A DNA stretch of 64,000 bases from Ectopseudomonas mendocina (GCF_007049795.1 NZ_SCFY01000016.1:62001-126000), one strand, 5' to 3'. Shown: positions 25,159-33,704, counted from the first letter of the stretch. A program made the numbers and translations. The notes: generated from the sequence alone by a model not told the origin.

Positions 25159-26283
25159 ATGCGTGGCGTTTTCCGTGAAGACCACAATATGTTCCGCGAG
25201 CTGGCGCGACGTTTCGTCGACCGCGAGATCGTGCCCTACCTGCATGAATGGGAAAAGAACGGCATCGTGCCCAAGGAGGTCTGGCTGAAGGCTGGCGAGC
25301 TGGGCCTGCTGTGCTCCACCGTGCCGGAGGAGTACGGCGGCTCAGGCGGCGATTTCGGCCACTCCGCGGTGATGATCGAAGAATTGGCGCGGGCCAATGC
25401 CACCGCCGTGGGTTTCACCACTCACTCGGAGATCGTGGCGCCCTACATAGTCGCCTATGGCTCCGAGGAGCAGAAACAGAAGTGGCTGCCGCGCATGGTC
25501 AGTGGCGAGCTGATCGGTGTGATTGCCATGAGCGAGCCGGGTATCGGCAGTGACCTGCGTTCGATGCGCACCCTGGCGCGGCGCGATGGCGATGACTACA
25601 TCGTTTCCGGGCAGAAGACCTTTATCACCAATGGCGGCAACGCCGGGCTGATGGTCACCGCCACCAAGCTCGACCCGGCGGCCAAGGAACTGACGCTGAT
25701 CTGCATCGAAGAGGAGCGAAAAGGTTTCTCGAAGGGGCGGCTGCTGGAGAAGATCGGCCTCAAGGGGCAGGACACCGCAGAGCTGTTCTTCGACGAGGTT
25801 CGGGTGCCGGCCAGCAACCGTCTGGGCGAGGAGGGGCAGGGCTTCAAGTACCTGACTCACCAGTTGGCCTGGGAGCGCCTGATCATCGCCATCCGTGCGG
25901 CGCAGTCGATCCATACTCTGCTCGAAGAAACCATTGAGTACACCCGCGAACGCAAGGTGTTCGGCAAGCCGGTGTTGGACTTCCAGAACACCCGCTTCAA
26001 GCTGGCCGAGGCCAAGGCGCAAGCAACCATGCTGCGGGTGTTCGTCGACGATTGCCTGGCCAAGGTGATGCGCGGCGAACTGCCGGCGGATGTCGCCGCC
26101 ATGGCCAAGCTGCTCGGGTCGGAGATGCAGGGCAGGTTACTTGACGAGTTCCTCCAGTTGCACGGCGGCTACGGTTTCATGAGCGAGTACAAGATCAGCC
26201 GTGCCTGGGTGGACGCGCGGGTTGCCCGCATCTATGGCGGGACTTCGGAGATCATGAAGGAAATCATCAGCCGCAATCTGTGA
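25159..26283 (+). CDS. Acyl-CoA dehydrogenase (homomeric type)
   Basis: A 374-residue complete acyl-CoA dehydrogenase. IAMSEPGIGSDLRSM near residue 125, KTFITNGGNA near 155, a Glu in HQLAWERLIIA near 240 at the isovaleryl/long-chain-type base position, and the terminal IYGGTSEIMKEI. The ATG at 25159 has GGAG 8 bases upstream; the GTG at 25150 is the alternative. It is the last enzyme gene of the 20.7-26.3 kb run. Unlike the pair at 22112-24333 it appears self-sufficient. Substrate unknown; a ring-opened or methyl-branched CoA ester fits the context. Confidence 0.88.
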   Translation: MRGVFREDHNMFRELARRFVDREIVPYLHEWEKNGIVPKEVWLKAGELGLLCSTVPEEYGGSGGDFGHSAVMIEELARANATAVGFTTHSEIVAPYIVAYGSEEQKQKWLPRMVSGELIGVIAMSEPGIGSDLRSMRTLARRDGDDYIVSGQKTFITNGGNAGLMVTATKLDPAAKELTLICIEEERKGFSKGRLLEKIGLKGQDTAELFFDEVRVPASNRLGEEGQGFKYLTHQLAWERLIIAIRAAQSIHTLLEETIEYTRERKVFGKPVLDFQNTRFKLAEAKAQATMLRVFVDDCLAKVMRGELPADVAAMAKLLGSEMQGRLLDEFLQLHGGYGFMSEYKISRAWVDARVARIYGGTSEIMKEIISRNL

Positions 26284-26310
26284 GCGTGGTCGGCGGTCGG
26301 GAGGTAGGGT

Positions 26311-27168
26311 ATGTCCAATCTTAGAAGGCTTTTGCTGGCGCTATGTACTCTGTTGTCCCTGGGGGTCTTCGCCCAGACAGGAGAGGAGTACGCGCAGGAC
26401 GCCGAGCGTGCCGCCCGGCTGCTGGACAAGGCCGTGGCTCACTACAAGGCGAACGGTGAAAGTGCGTTTGCTGCCTTCAGCCGGCAGGGGGTATTCGTCG
26501 ATGGCGAACTCTACGTCTATGTGGTGGATACCAGCGGCGTGATGCTGGCCAGCGGCGGCCCTTCGGCCAATCTGGTTGGGCGTGATATCAGCAGCGTTCT
26601 TGGCGACGAGCTGAACAGATCCTTCAAGGAAGCCCTATCGTTGCCGGAAACGGGTGAAACCCATAGCGCCGAATATCGCTGGATGAACTGGGCCGATGGC
26701 AAGACACAGCGTAAACGGGTGTTCTTCCAGCGTGTCGGTGAGCGGATCTTCGCTGTTGGCTACTACAAGCCGCGTTCGAGCCAGACCGAAGCGCTGGCCC
26801 TGCTGGAGCGCGCCACTGCTGCCGTTGCCGCTGCTCCTGCCGAGGCTATCGGGCGTATTAATGGACTGAGTCCCGAGTTCGTCCAGGACGACCTGTATGT
26901 CTTCGTCGTTGACCTGGGCAGCGAGAAGTTCGTCGCCCATGGCTACAACCTGCGCCTGGTGGGCACGGACTTCCGTTCACTGCTTGCGGCCGACAGGCAG
27001 CCGATCGGCAGGCAGATGCTGGATGTCTTGAAGAGCAGGGGCGAAGGAGAGGTTCACTATCAGTGGCGCAATCCGGCCAACAACCGGGTCGAGCAAAAAA
27101 GTACGCTGATCCGTAAGGTCGGCGGTTATGCGGTGGCGGTCGGTCACTACCAGCGTCCTGGGTCCTGA
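26311..27168 (+). CDS. Exported protein with two tandem single-Cache domains
   Basis: A 285-residue protein with a signal peptide (LRRLLLALCTLLSLGVFAQ, residues 4-22). Two repeats of similar design follow: VDGELYVYVVDTSGVMLASGGPSANLVGRDI (residues about 69-95) and QDDLYVFVVDLGSEKFVAHGYNLRLVGTDF (about 192-220), each ending in a strand such as RIFAVGYY or GYAVAVGHY. This matches periplasmic sCache ligand-binding modules without a kinase, cyclase or chemotaxis output. It may bind a small carboxylate and act with a separate partner. It lies 27 bases after an acyl-CoA dehydrogenase gene. Confidence 0.75.
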   Translation: MSNLRRLLLALCTLLSLGVFAQTGEEYAQDAERAARLLDKAVAHYKANGESAFAAFSRQGVFVDGELYVYVVDTSGVMLASGGPSANLVGRDISSVLGDELNRSFKEALSLPETGETHSAEYRWMNWADGKTQRKRVFFQRVGERIFAVGYYKPRSSQTEALALLERATAAVAAAPAEAIGRINGLSPEFVQDDLYVFVVDLGSEKFVAHGYNLRLVGTDFRSLLAADRQPIGRQMLDVLKSRGEGEVHYQWRNPANNRVEQKSTLIRKVGGYAVAVGHYQRPGS

Positions 27169-27205
27169 ACATCGCTACAGGGCCTTTCCATGCGGCGGTG
27201 CCCCC

Positions 27206-28117
27206 TTGATCTATCTACTCCCCATGCTGGCCGCGTTGATCTGGGCGGGCAGCACTGTGGTCAATCGTCTGGCCGTTGATGCCATCGAGCCCGCTGCAAT
27301 TTCTTTCTACCGCTGGCTGCTGGCCTTGCTCGTGCTCAGCCCCTGGCTGCTGCCCAAGGTCTGGAAGCAGAGGTGTCTGATCCGTCGGCATTTCTGGCAG
27401 CTGTGTGTCCTTGGTGTACTGGGCATGGCGTTGTACCAGTCGCTGGCGTATTTTGCTGCGCATACGGTCTCCGCCACGTCGATGGGGTTGATCCTCGGCA
27501 CCATGCCGTTGCTGACCACCCTGTTGGCGTTACCGTTGATGGGCGTACGGCCGAGCCGCTCCGTCTGGTTGGGCTGCCTGCTCTCGTTCTTCGGCCTGGC
27601 CCTGCTGATCAGCGCCGGGCAGCCGAGCCGGTTGTGGCGGGAAGGGATGGGCCTGGGCGAGTTCCTCATGCTCATGGCGTCGTTGTCCTACGCGGTCTAC
27701 TGCCTGCTGCTCAAGCGCTGGCAACTGCCGATAGCGATCTGGGAGTCGCTCTACGTGCAGGTATTCTGCGGGCTGGTGGTGCTGCTGCCGGCGTTCCTGT
27801 TGAGCCCTTCGGTGCAACTGACGGCGCAGAACCTACCGCTGGTGGCCTATGCCGGCCTGTTTGCCTCGGCGCTGGCACCTGGGCTCTGGAACCATGCGCT
27901 GGAGGTGGTTGGGGCCGAGAGAATCGCCGTATTCATGAATCTCACGCCGCTGTTCACCGGTTTGCTGGCGGTTCTGCTGCTGGGCGAGGAACTGCACAGC
28001 TATCATGCCATGGGTGGTGGCTTGATCCTGTTCGGCATCGCCGTGGTACAGGGCCTGGTGCCGATGCTACGTAGGGGTGCCAGGGCTACCGATGGACTCA
28101 GGCGCTCCGATACCTGA
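27206..28117 (+). CDS. EamA/DMT-superfamily transporter
   Basis: A roughly 303-residue inner-membrane protein with about ten hydrophobic helices arranged as two EamA repeats (LIWAGSTVVNRLAV early in the first, VGAERIAVFMNLTPLFTGLLAVLLLGE in the second). Family members export amino acids, metabolites or drugs. The start is uncertain: TTG at 27206 gives the usual YLLPMLAALIWAG beginning; ATG 27128 would overlap the Cache gene by 41 bases and ATG 27224 would trim the first helix. It converges on the minus-strand amidohydrolase. Substrate not predictable. Confidence 0.83.
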   Translation: MIYLLPMLAALIWAGSTVVNRLAVDAIEPAAISFYRWLLALLVLSPWLLPKVWKQRCLIRRHFWQLCVLGVLGMALYQSLAYFAAHTVSATSMGLILGTMPLLTTLLALPLMGVRPSRSVWLGCLLSFFGLALLISAGQPSRLWREGMGLGEFLMLMASLSYAVYCLLLKRWQLPIAIWESLYVQVFCGLVVLLPAFLLSPSVQLTAQNLPLVAYAGLFASALAPGLWNHALEVVGAERIAVFMNLTPLFTGLLAVLLLGEELHSYHAMGGGLILFGIAVVQGLVPMLRRGARATDGLRRSDT

Positions 28118-28133
28118 GCCCATACCCCGCTAA

Positions 28134-29153
28134 TCAGAGAGCGGTGGGGGCATCCAGCTTGAGCAGGCGAATCGCGTTGCCACTGCGAATCTTCTCCCGG
28201 TCTTCATCGCTCAGGCCCAGGTTCTCGGTGAGGTCGCCATGGGCATAGGCACCGCCGAAATTGGTGCCGTAGACCAGCCGATCCACTCCGACCACTTCCA
28301 CCACGCCACGGCGCAGGCCAGGCGCATGCACGTCGAGGTCGAAGTAGAAGTTGTCCAGATAGTCCATCAGTGGCTTGCGGTTGCGCGCATCCGGCGCCAT
28401 GGCCTGGTTCAGTTCGCTCAGGCGGCCGAGCTGGAATACCGCCATGCCGCCGGCATGGGTGATGTACGCCTTGAGCTTGGGGAAAGCGTCTAGCGCACCA
28501 CCGCAGATCAGGTACCAGAAGAACAGTGTCTCATCGACGCAGTCGCCGATGATCGAGGTGGTCTCGAATTTGTCGTCGGTGTGCTTCTCGCCCCAGTAAA
28601 TGGACTGGTTGAAGCCGTGCACCATGATCGGCACGTCCAACTGCTCGATTTTCTCCCAGACCGGGAACAGGCGTTCGTCGTGTGTCTCGATACCATTGAA
28701 GTTGGTGCCGCCGACGCAGACGCCCTTGGCGCCCAAGTGCTTGACGGCGCGTTCGATTTCGCTTGCCGCCGCTTCCGGATCGGCCAGGTTGGCATGGCAC
28801 CAGAAGTCGAAGTGCTGCGGGTCCTGTCGGCAATAGGCGGACATCTCATCGTTGCAGATGCGCGCGTACTCGGTTCCGAACTCCCCCGCCCAGTACATGA
28901 AAGCGTGCGAGGGCGCGGAAACGACCAGCTTGTCCACGCCACGCTCGGCCATCAGCCGGCGACGGCTTTCGTGGGTCATGCGGGCCAGCAGGTTGGTCTC
29001 GGCCTCCGCGTCGTTCTGTGCCTTGGACGGCTGCTTGGTGCCCAGGGAGAAGTGGCCGACGGTGAAACCGCTGGTTTTCATGAACGGGCCCCAGAACTCG
29101 TGGCGGTTCAGCATTCCCTTCGTTACGAGATGGGCATGGATATCGATCAGCAC
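28134..29153 (-). CDS. Amidohydrolase_2 family protein, ditL paralog
   Basis: A 339-residue TIM-barrel protein closely related to ditL: HxH in VLIDIHAHLV at the start, IMVHGFNQSIYWGEKHTDDKFETTSIIG near residue 165, YITHAGGMAVFQLGRL near 235, and YGTNFGGAYAHGDLTENLGLSDEDR near 300. I start at GTG 29153, which has GAGGAG at 6 bases; longer in-frame starts would read through the operator. It is divergent from an SDR gene with a perfect operator copy between them. A decarboxylase or hydrolase step on a pathway intermediate is likely. Confidence 0.84.
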   Translation of the reverse strand: MLIDIHAHLVTKGMLNRHEFWGPFMKTSGFTVGHFSLGTKQPSKAQNDAEAETNLLARMTHESRRRLMAERGVDKLVVSAPSHAFMYWAGEFGTEYARICNDEMSAYCRQDPQHFDFWCHANLADPEAAASEIERAVKHLGAKGVCVGGTNFNGIETHDERLFPVWEKIEQLDVPIMVHGFNQSIYWGEKHTDDKFETTSIIGDCVDETLFFWYLICGGALDAFPKLKAYITHAGGMAVFQLGRLSELNQAMAPDARNRKPLMDYLDNFYFDLDVHAPGLRRGVVEVVGVDRLVYGTNFGGAYAHGDLTENLGLSDEDREKIRSGNAIRLLKLDAPTAL

Positions 29154-29220
29154 GGCGTACTCCTCGGGTGGCTTGCAGGACGCTGGCATCGATTTCTGTG
29201 CCAGGGCTTCGAATATTATT

Positions 29221-29245
29221 TGAACATAAACAGAAAATTTGTTCA
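29221..29245. promoter_or_regulatory. Candidate dit operator, site 5 (perfect palindrome)
   Basis: TGAACA, 13-base AT-rich spacer, TGTTCA, between the divergent amidohydrolase (28134-29153) and SDR (29321-30160) genes. Half-sites identical to site 3. Confidence 0.7.
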
Positions 29246-29320
29246 TATGATTTATGCGCATCCACCAGTCTCGGAGTGGGTGGCGCACATTTCGCGATCC
29301 ATCGAACCCGGAGAACAACA

Positions 29321-30160
29321 ATGAGCAAGACATGGTTCGTTACGGGGGCTTCCCGTGGCATCGGTGGGGAAATCGTTAAAGCGGCGTTGGCTGCCGGCGA
29401 CAGCGTGGTCGCGACAGGACGTGACCTGGCCCGCCTTGAGCGGTTGTTCGCGCCGTATGGTGATCGCGTGCTGTCGCTGCAACTGGACGTCGCCAAGGAA
29501 AGCCAGGCATTCGCAGCGGTCGAGGCTGCGGTGCAGCGTTTCGGGCGCATCGATGTTGCCGTGAACAATGCGGGCTATGGCCAGCTGGGCCCCTTCGAGG
29601 AGAACGACGCTGAGGCGGCCGAGCGGCAGTTCGTAACCAACGTCTTCGGCATATTCCATGTGTGCCGCGCGGTGCTGCCAGTGATGCGCCGGCAGCGGGC
29701 CGGGCACATCTTCAACGTCTCGTCGATCGCCGGTGTGGTTGGTATGGGTGGCGCTGCGTTGTACTGCTCGGCGAAGTTCGCCGTGGAAGGTTTCTCGGAG
29801 TCGCTCGCGCAGGAGGTGGCGCAGTTCGGTATCCACGTCACCATCGTCGAGCCGGGGGCGTTCCGCACCGACTTCCTCGACGGCAGTTCGTCTGCCCTGG
29901 GCGATAGGGGGCTGGAGGATTACGTGGAGTTCAGCAAGAAGATCAAGACTTCGTCGGAAGCCAACAACCACAAGCAGCTAGGCGATCCCGCCAGACTGGG
30001 TGCGATGCTGGTTCGTTTGGCCGCTGAAGAAAAGCCTCCGCTGCGCTATCTGGCTGGCTCCGACGCCCTGCAGGTGGTGACCAGCAAGCTGGCGGCCATG
30101 AGCCGGGAGATCGAGCAGTGGCGCGATCGATCGGTATTGACCGATGGGGATTTCAGTTGA
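29321..30160 (+). CDS. Short-chain dehydrogenase/reductase
   Basis: A 279-residue SDR. TGASRGIGGE near residue 8, NNAGYG near 84, NVSSIAG near 132 and YCSAKFAVEG near 146, followed by a long C-terminal helix region typical of the YurA/oxidoreductase subgroup (VEPGAFRTDFLDGSS). The ATG at 29321 follows GGAG. It probably oxidises or reduces a keto/hydroxy group of a diterpenoid intermediate, given the operator shared with the amidohydrolase, but could be a general stress-type SDR. A 100-base gap separates it from the next gene. Confidence 0.84.
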   Translation: MSKTWFVTGASRGIGGEIVKAALAAGDSVVATGRDLARLERLFAPYGDRVLSLQLDVAKESQAFAAVEAAVQRFGRIDVAVNNAGYGQLGPFEENDAEAAERQFVTNVFGIFHVCRAVLPVMRRQRAGHIFNVSSIAGVVGMGGAALYCSAKFAVEGFSESLAQEVAQFGIHVTIVEPGAFRTDFLDGSSSALGDRGLEDYVEFSKKIKTSSEANNHKQLGDPARLGAMLVRLAAEEKPPLRYLAGSDALQVVTSKLAAMSREIEQWRDRSVLTDGDFS

Positions 30161-30260
30161 CGTCCAGGATCGTTTGGCTGCCTTGCCTTCATGCCCGGGT
30201 AAGGGCTTGAGTCGTCGGTCGTGGGACGGGTACGGACAGAGCCTGTAGGAGGAGAGTGTT

Positions 30261-31049
30261 TTGGCACACGACAACAATAAGAAAAGCCGTTTGCTGGACT
30301 ACCTGTTGATCCTGATGCTACTGGCCTGCGCCAGGGGAGAAGCGCTGGCTGCGCTGAGCCGTCAGGAACTCCAGGAAACGCGTACGCTGGCGACAATGAC
30401 GACGGTCAGTGCGCTGCTCTACTACAACCTCAACGGCATACCCTATGAAGCCGAGAATCTAGAAGCCTTCACCTACAACCTGAACCGGCTGCGCGAGTTG
30501 TCCGCGCAAGTCGGCGATGCCGTGCTCGCCGAACAGGTTCGCCTGCTCGGCGACGCGGTTACCCAGCTTGAGCAACTGCCGCAGAGCACCGCCGATGTGC
30601 GCTCGGTATGGCCCGCCTACACACGCTGGTTGCCGGGTGTCATCGAAGCGCATTTCCGCCTGGATAAATCGCTGAGCGACCGCTATGACGCGACACCCGA
30701 GGTAGCGCACAGACAGAGCCGGCTGCATGGGCTCAGCCACGATATAGGGCGGATGCTGCTGTCCTATCAGATGGCGTCCTTCCCGAATTTCGGCGGTGAT
30801 ATCTGGATTCTCGACGAGCGGGCGCTCATCGCACTGGATGTTGACATAGAGCGGCGCTTTGCCGAGTTGGCCGAGCGAAATGGTACCGAGACGCTGAAAG
30901 CCCCACTCAGGAACTATCGTTTCGTGCGCCAGCACCTGCTCGATCCTGCCGGTAATTGGGCTCCGAATGCGGTGGCGCTCTATCTGGCGAAAGCCATGCG
31001 CACCCTGGATAGCGAAGCGCACGCCATGAGCGACAGTGCGCAGGGATGA
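30261..31049 (+). CDS. Exported protein of unknown function
   Basis: A 262-residue protein not recognised. It begins with TTG after a clear AGGAGGAG site. The N terminus is basic then hydrophobic (LLDYLLILMLLACARGEALA, residues 11-30), consistent with a signal peptide. The rest is predicted mostly helical, with acidic/Leu-rich stretches (NRLRELSAQVGDAVLAEQV) and no known motif. It may be a periplasmic helical-bundle protein. Its place at the end of the catabolic island, beside a VOC protein, gives no clear role. Confidence 0.6.
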   Translation: MAHDNNKKSRLLDYLLILMLLACARGEALAALSRQELQETRTLATMTTVSALLYYNLNGIPYEAENLEAFTYNLNRLRELSAQVGDAVLAEQVRLLGDAVTQLEQLPQSTADVRSVWPAYTRWLPGVIEAHFRLDKSLSDRYDATPEVAHRQSRLHGLSHDIGRMLLSYQMASFPNFGGDIWILDERALIALDVDIERRFAELAERNGTETLKAPLRNYRFVRQHLLDPAGNWAPNAVALYLAKAMRTLDSEAHAMSDSAQG

Positions 31050-31146
31050 GGCGTGTCATGGAGACGCCAATTGCTGTCCCGGTGATCCATCGGCACCGGC
31101 AGCCGGAAACTGCATTGCAACACCACCACTGGAGAATCGAATAGCC

Positions 31147-31521
31147 ATGTTCACCCATATCACGCTGGGCACCAATGACTTGGAAAAAGCCCGTGCTTTC
31201 TACAATGCAGCATTGCCCGCGCTGGGGTACGGCAATGTAGCCAATAAGGACAATGCCTCGGTCTGGAGTGGTGCGGGGTCTCGTTTCGTCGTGCTGACGC
31301 CTGCCGATGGCAATGCAGCCACTGTCGGTAATGGCGTGACTATTGGTTTTGTGGCGCCGAGCCGTGCCGCGGTGAATGAGTTCCACAGGTTGGCCCTGCT
31401 GGCCGGGGGAACCGATGCCGGTGCCCCTGGGCTCCGTGATTATGGGCCCAATGTCTATGCGGCGTATGTACGCGACCTCGAAGGACATAAGATCGTCGCC
31501 AGTTGCATGAGTGTCGAGTGA
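31147..31521 (+). CDS. VOC (glyoxalase/bleomycin resistance) family protein
   Basis: A 124-residue single-module VOC protein: FTHITLGTNDLEKARAFYNAALPALGY at the start and YAAYVRDLEGHKIVASCM at the end, with His5 and a late acidic residue at the usual metal positions. Family members include lyases, epimerases and resistance proteins. The start at 31147 is the first in the correct domain context; the open frame extends upstream to 31036 but that part does not look like VOC sequence. It is the last intact gene before the truncated topB. Confidence 0.78.
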   Translation: MFTHITLGTNDLEKARAFYNAALPALGYGNVANKDNASVWSGAGSRFVVLTPADGNAATVGNGVTIGFVAPSRAAVNEFHRLALLAGGTDAGAPGLRDYGPNVYAAYVRDLEGHKIVASCMSVE

Positions 31522-31559
31522 GGCTTGTAAATCTGCACGGGGCGGGTGGGGCGGAGTAA

Positions 31560-32021
31560 GTAGTAGAGGGGCAGGGTCTCCGCGCCGGGCTTCAGCGTAA
31601 CCAGAGCCTTGCGGATCGAGTCTTCGTTTAGAGTCGATAGCCACATTCGTTGCACCGGCCCGTGATGGTGACAACGCTCCCGAATTTCGTGGGCGATCAT
31701 CTCGCCTTCCCGATCCGCGTCGGTGGCAATCACCACGGCATCTGCTTCACCGAGCAGGTGCTGAACAACACTGAGCTGTTTCGCGGTTTTCGGTTTGACC
31801 TCCAACTTCCGCTGCGACGGAATGATCGGCAACTGCTCCAGCGACCATTGCTTGTACTGCTCGCCGTAGGCCTCGGGAGGCGCAGCTTCCCGCAGGTGGC
31901 CGATGCACCAGGTGACGGTTATCTCCGGGCCGATCAGGCCGTCTTCGACTTGCCGTTTGGCACCGAGCACCTTGGCGATATCCCTGCCCTGGGACGGTTT
32001 TTCGCGCAGGTAGAGACGCAT
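31560..32021 (-). pseudogene. topB: DNA topoisomerase III, N-terminal fragment
   Basis: The first 154 codons of an ICE-type topoisomerase III: MRLYLREKPSQGRDIAKVLG at the start and the TOPRIM acidic motif ATDADREGEMIAHEI near residue 100. Homology stops after LPLYY (codons 31560-31565), where the family continues into the second TOPRIM part and catalytic domain; the frame then runs about 35 unrelated codons to 31455. No catalytic Tyr domain remains, so it is a remnant. The breakpoint at about 31559 marks the edge between the catabolic island and older ICE-derived DNA. Confidence 0.88.
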
Positions 32022-32261
32022 GGGCCAGCTCCGGATAAGGTTTCCGGGCAGGGGCGGCGGACGGCCCGCTGGGCGACTACCGAAAAGCCGAAGTGGCGGT
32101 TATCGAGTTGAGGTGTGTTAGCTTTTGGCAGGAAGACGGCGACCCAAAGCGGCTGTGTGAGTCGACCCTTTGCCCACCTTGGGACAAAAGTTCGCCATGC
32201 AAACGAGGGCGAGCGAGGAGTCTAGGCCTGTCGTCGATGATGCAAGGTGCCTTTCAACTTA

Positions 32262-33143
32262 TCAGTTTTTTCCAAAGTCCAGCGTGCCGTGGTGCTCTCG
32301 AACCCAGCGTCCGACTTTGTCCAGAACATGATGAGCCATTTGAAGTGGCATGTGCTCGTGGATGCGGCCGCTGATATCGCCACCGCTTCGCGCACGATCA
32401 GACTCTAGCCGCATGAATCTAGCCACATGCGCATCAACAATCGAGTGGATAGCTTGCTGAAGTTCAGGCTCACCCGAAAAAGACAGGCCAGCCGAGAGTG
32501 CCGCGAGGCGGTTAACCGTTAGTGGGTGATGCCTGTCCATTGGGCCGCAAAACGTTTCAAGGAACGCAAATGGGCCGAAAGCGAACATCACAGACGAAAT
32601 AACCGGTGCCCGGAACTCTGGCACAAAGCACTGCAAGGCAAACGCGTCTGCCTCCAATTCCATCTGTTGGATTGGATCAATCGACTCAGGTATTCGGGTC
32701 TCCATGGCCATACGCTCAGATTTGTACCCGGCGTTGAGATGACCTAGGGTGTGGTGTCCCAGTTCATGCAGCACGAGGAACATTGCGGCGGCGCCGTAGC
32801 CATAGTTCGATCGCTGTTTGGCTACCTCTCCGAGTAGCGGGTTCAGACTGATTAGTTGATAGCCTGAATCCAAGGCGGCAACCAAAATTGCATGACCGGC
32901 GAGCGACGCGGCCAATCCGATTTGGGTAGCCTCACCTGCGATGTCAATCTCAGCGTTTTCGTCCTTGAGTAAGTCCAGCACCAATTGCATATCGGTGTAG
33001 TAGCGGAGTAGCTGCAGCAGTCCGACATGCACGAGAATGCAGTCGTGATCCCGGTAGCGCTTGGGGATCGCATCGCACAGCAGTGTGTCCAAACCAAACA
33101 AGACAACTCTATCGAGATGAGATTTAGCGTCGGCGGTCAACAC
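32262..33143 (-). CDS. HExxH zinc metalloprotease-like protein (Peptidase_U49/M48-like)
   Basis: A 293-residue protein with LVLHELGHHTLG near residue 126, the zinc-binding HExxH, and a likely third ligand in MELEADAFALQCF near residue 162. The N-terminal half is helical without a clear transmembrane segment, so it may be cytoplasmic. The layout recalls the Lit-like U49 group, which includes phage-exclusion and toxin proteins, but the exact family is uncertain. Base composition is more AT-rich than its neighbours, suggesting separate acquisition. The 240 bases before it (32022-32261) hold no gene I can support. Confidence 0.6.
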   Translation of the reverse strand: MLTADAKSHLDRVVLFGLDTLLCDAIPKRYRDHDCILVHVGLLQLLRYYTDMQLVLDLLKDENAEIDIAGEATQIGLAASLAGHAILVAALDSGYQLISLNPLLGEVAKQRSNYGYGAAAMFLVLHELGHHTLGHLNAGYKSERMAMETRIPESIDPIQQMELEADAFALQCFVPEFRAPVISSVMFAFGPFAFLETFCGPMDRHHPLTVNRLAALSAGLSFSGEPELQQAIHSIVDAHVARFMRLESDRARSGGDISGRIHEHMPLQMAHHVLDKVGRWVREHHGTLDFGKN

Positions 33144-33236
33144 CGATCGCTGTTTATTGACTAGATTTTGGTAAGCGTCCGCTCTCTACCGTCTTGACCC
33201 TCAGACTTTAATCCGTTTCAGCTAGGTTTGAGGGAG

Positions 33237-33313
33237 TCAAAACACCCGATGCATCGCATTGGGCGTTCTGTATTTCAGGGGCAGATGCGGACGTTCCACG
33301 TTGTAGATATGAA
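33237..33313 (-). mobile_element. IS3-family transposase, C-terminal remnant
   Basis: The minus strand encodes the last 25 codons of an IS3-type OrfB: IYNVERPHLPLKYRTPNAMHRVF then stop at 33237-33239, matching the integrase-core ending IYNxxRPH-xxL-xxxTP. Nothing of the catalytic DDE region remains upstream. The bases to about 33185 may be the old insertion-sequence end. Confidence 0.75.
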
Positions 33314-33369
33314 CTGCCTGAGGACGTCGTCGGGGTAGAGGACGATCTCGTGAAAACCCTGGTACCCGT

Positions 33370-33606
33370 CCAGATCGCCCAGTCTGGCGCATGCTTTGCT
33401 GCTACTGGCCATGCCTTCAGGCATGCGGCGCCGGCGATGTTGGCGCCGTTCAGATCGTCTTCGCCGGCTTGCTCGGCCTGCTGGTGTTCAGCCATACGCC
33501 AGATGCCATCGCCCTGGTCGGTATCGCGATCATCTGCCTGGGTGGTCTTGCCGCCGCCTGGCAGAGCCGCCCGACCCGTGACAGCTTGCGGCGCGGCCGC
33601 GAATGA
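33370..33606 (+). pseudogene. EamA-family transporter, frameshifted C-terminal fragment
   Basis: The last two helices of an EamA protein are readable in two frames: ATGHAFRHAAPAMLAPF in one, then QIVFAGLLGLLVFSHTPDAIALVG and IAIICLGGLAAAWQSRP in the next. Loss of one C at about 33450/33451 explains the switch. The N-terminal two thirds are absent. It directly abuts the IS3 remnant, so an insertion or deletion event probably removed the rest. Bases 33144-33236 and 33607-33704 hold nothing else I can support. Confidence 0.75.
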
Positions 33607-33704
33607 AACGGGAACCGGTTAGTTTTACGTTGCCGTTCCCCGGTACGCTGCCAATAACCCAGGTTACGAACAGGTGGCGTAGCGACTGGGTGTCAACCTC
33701 GCTC

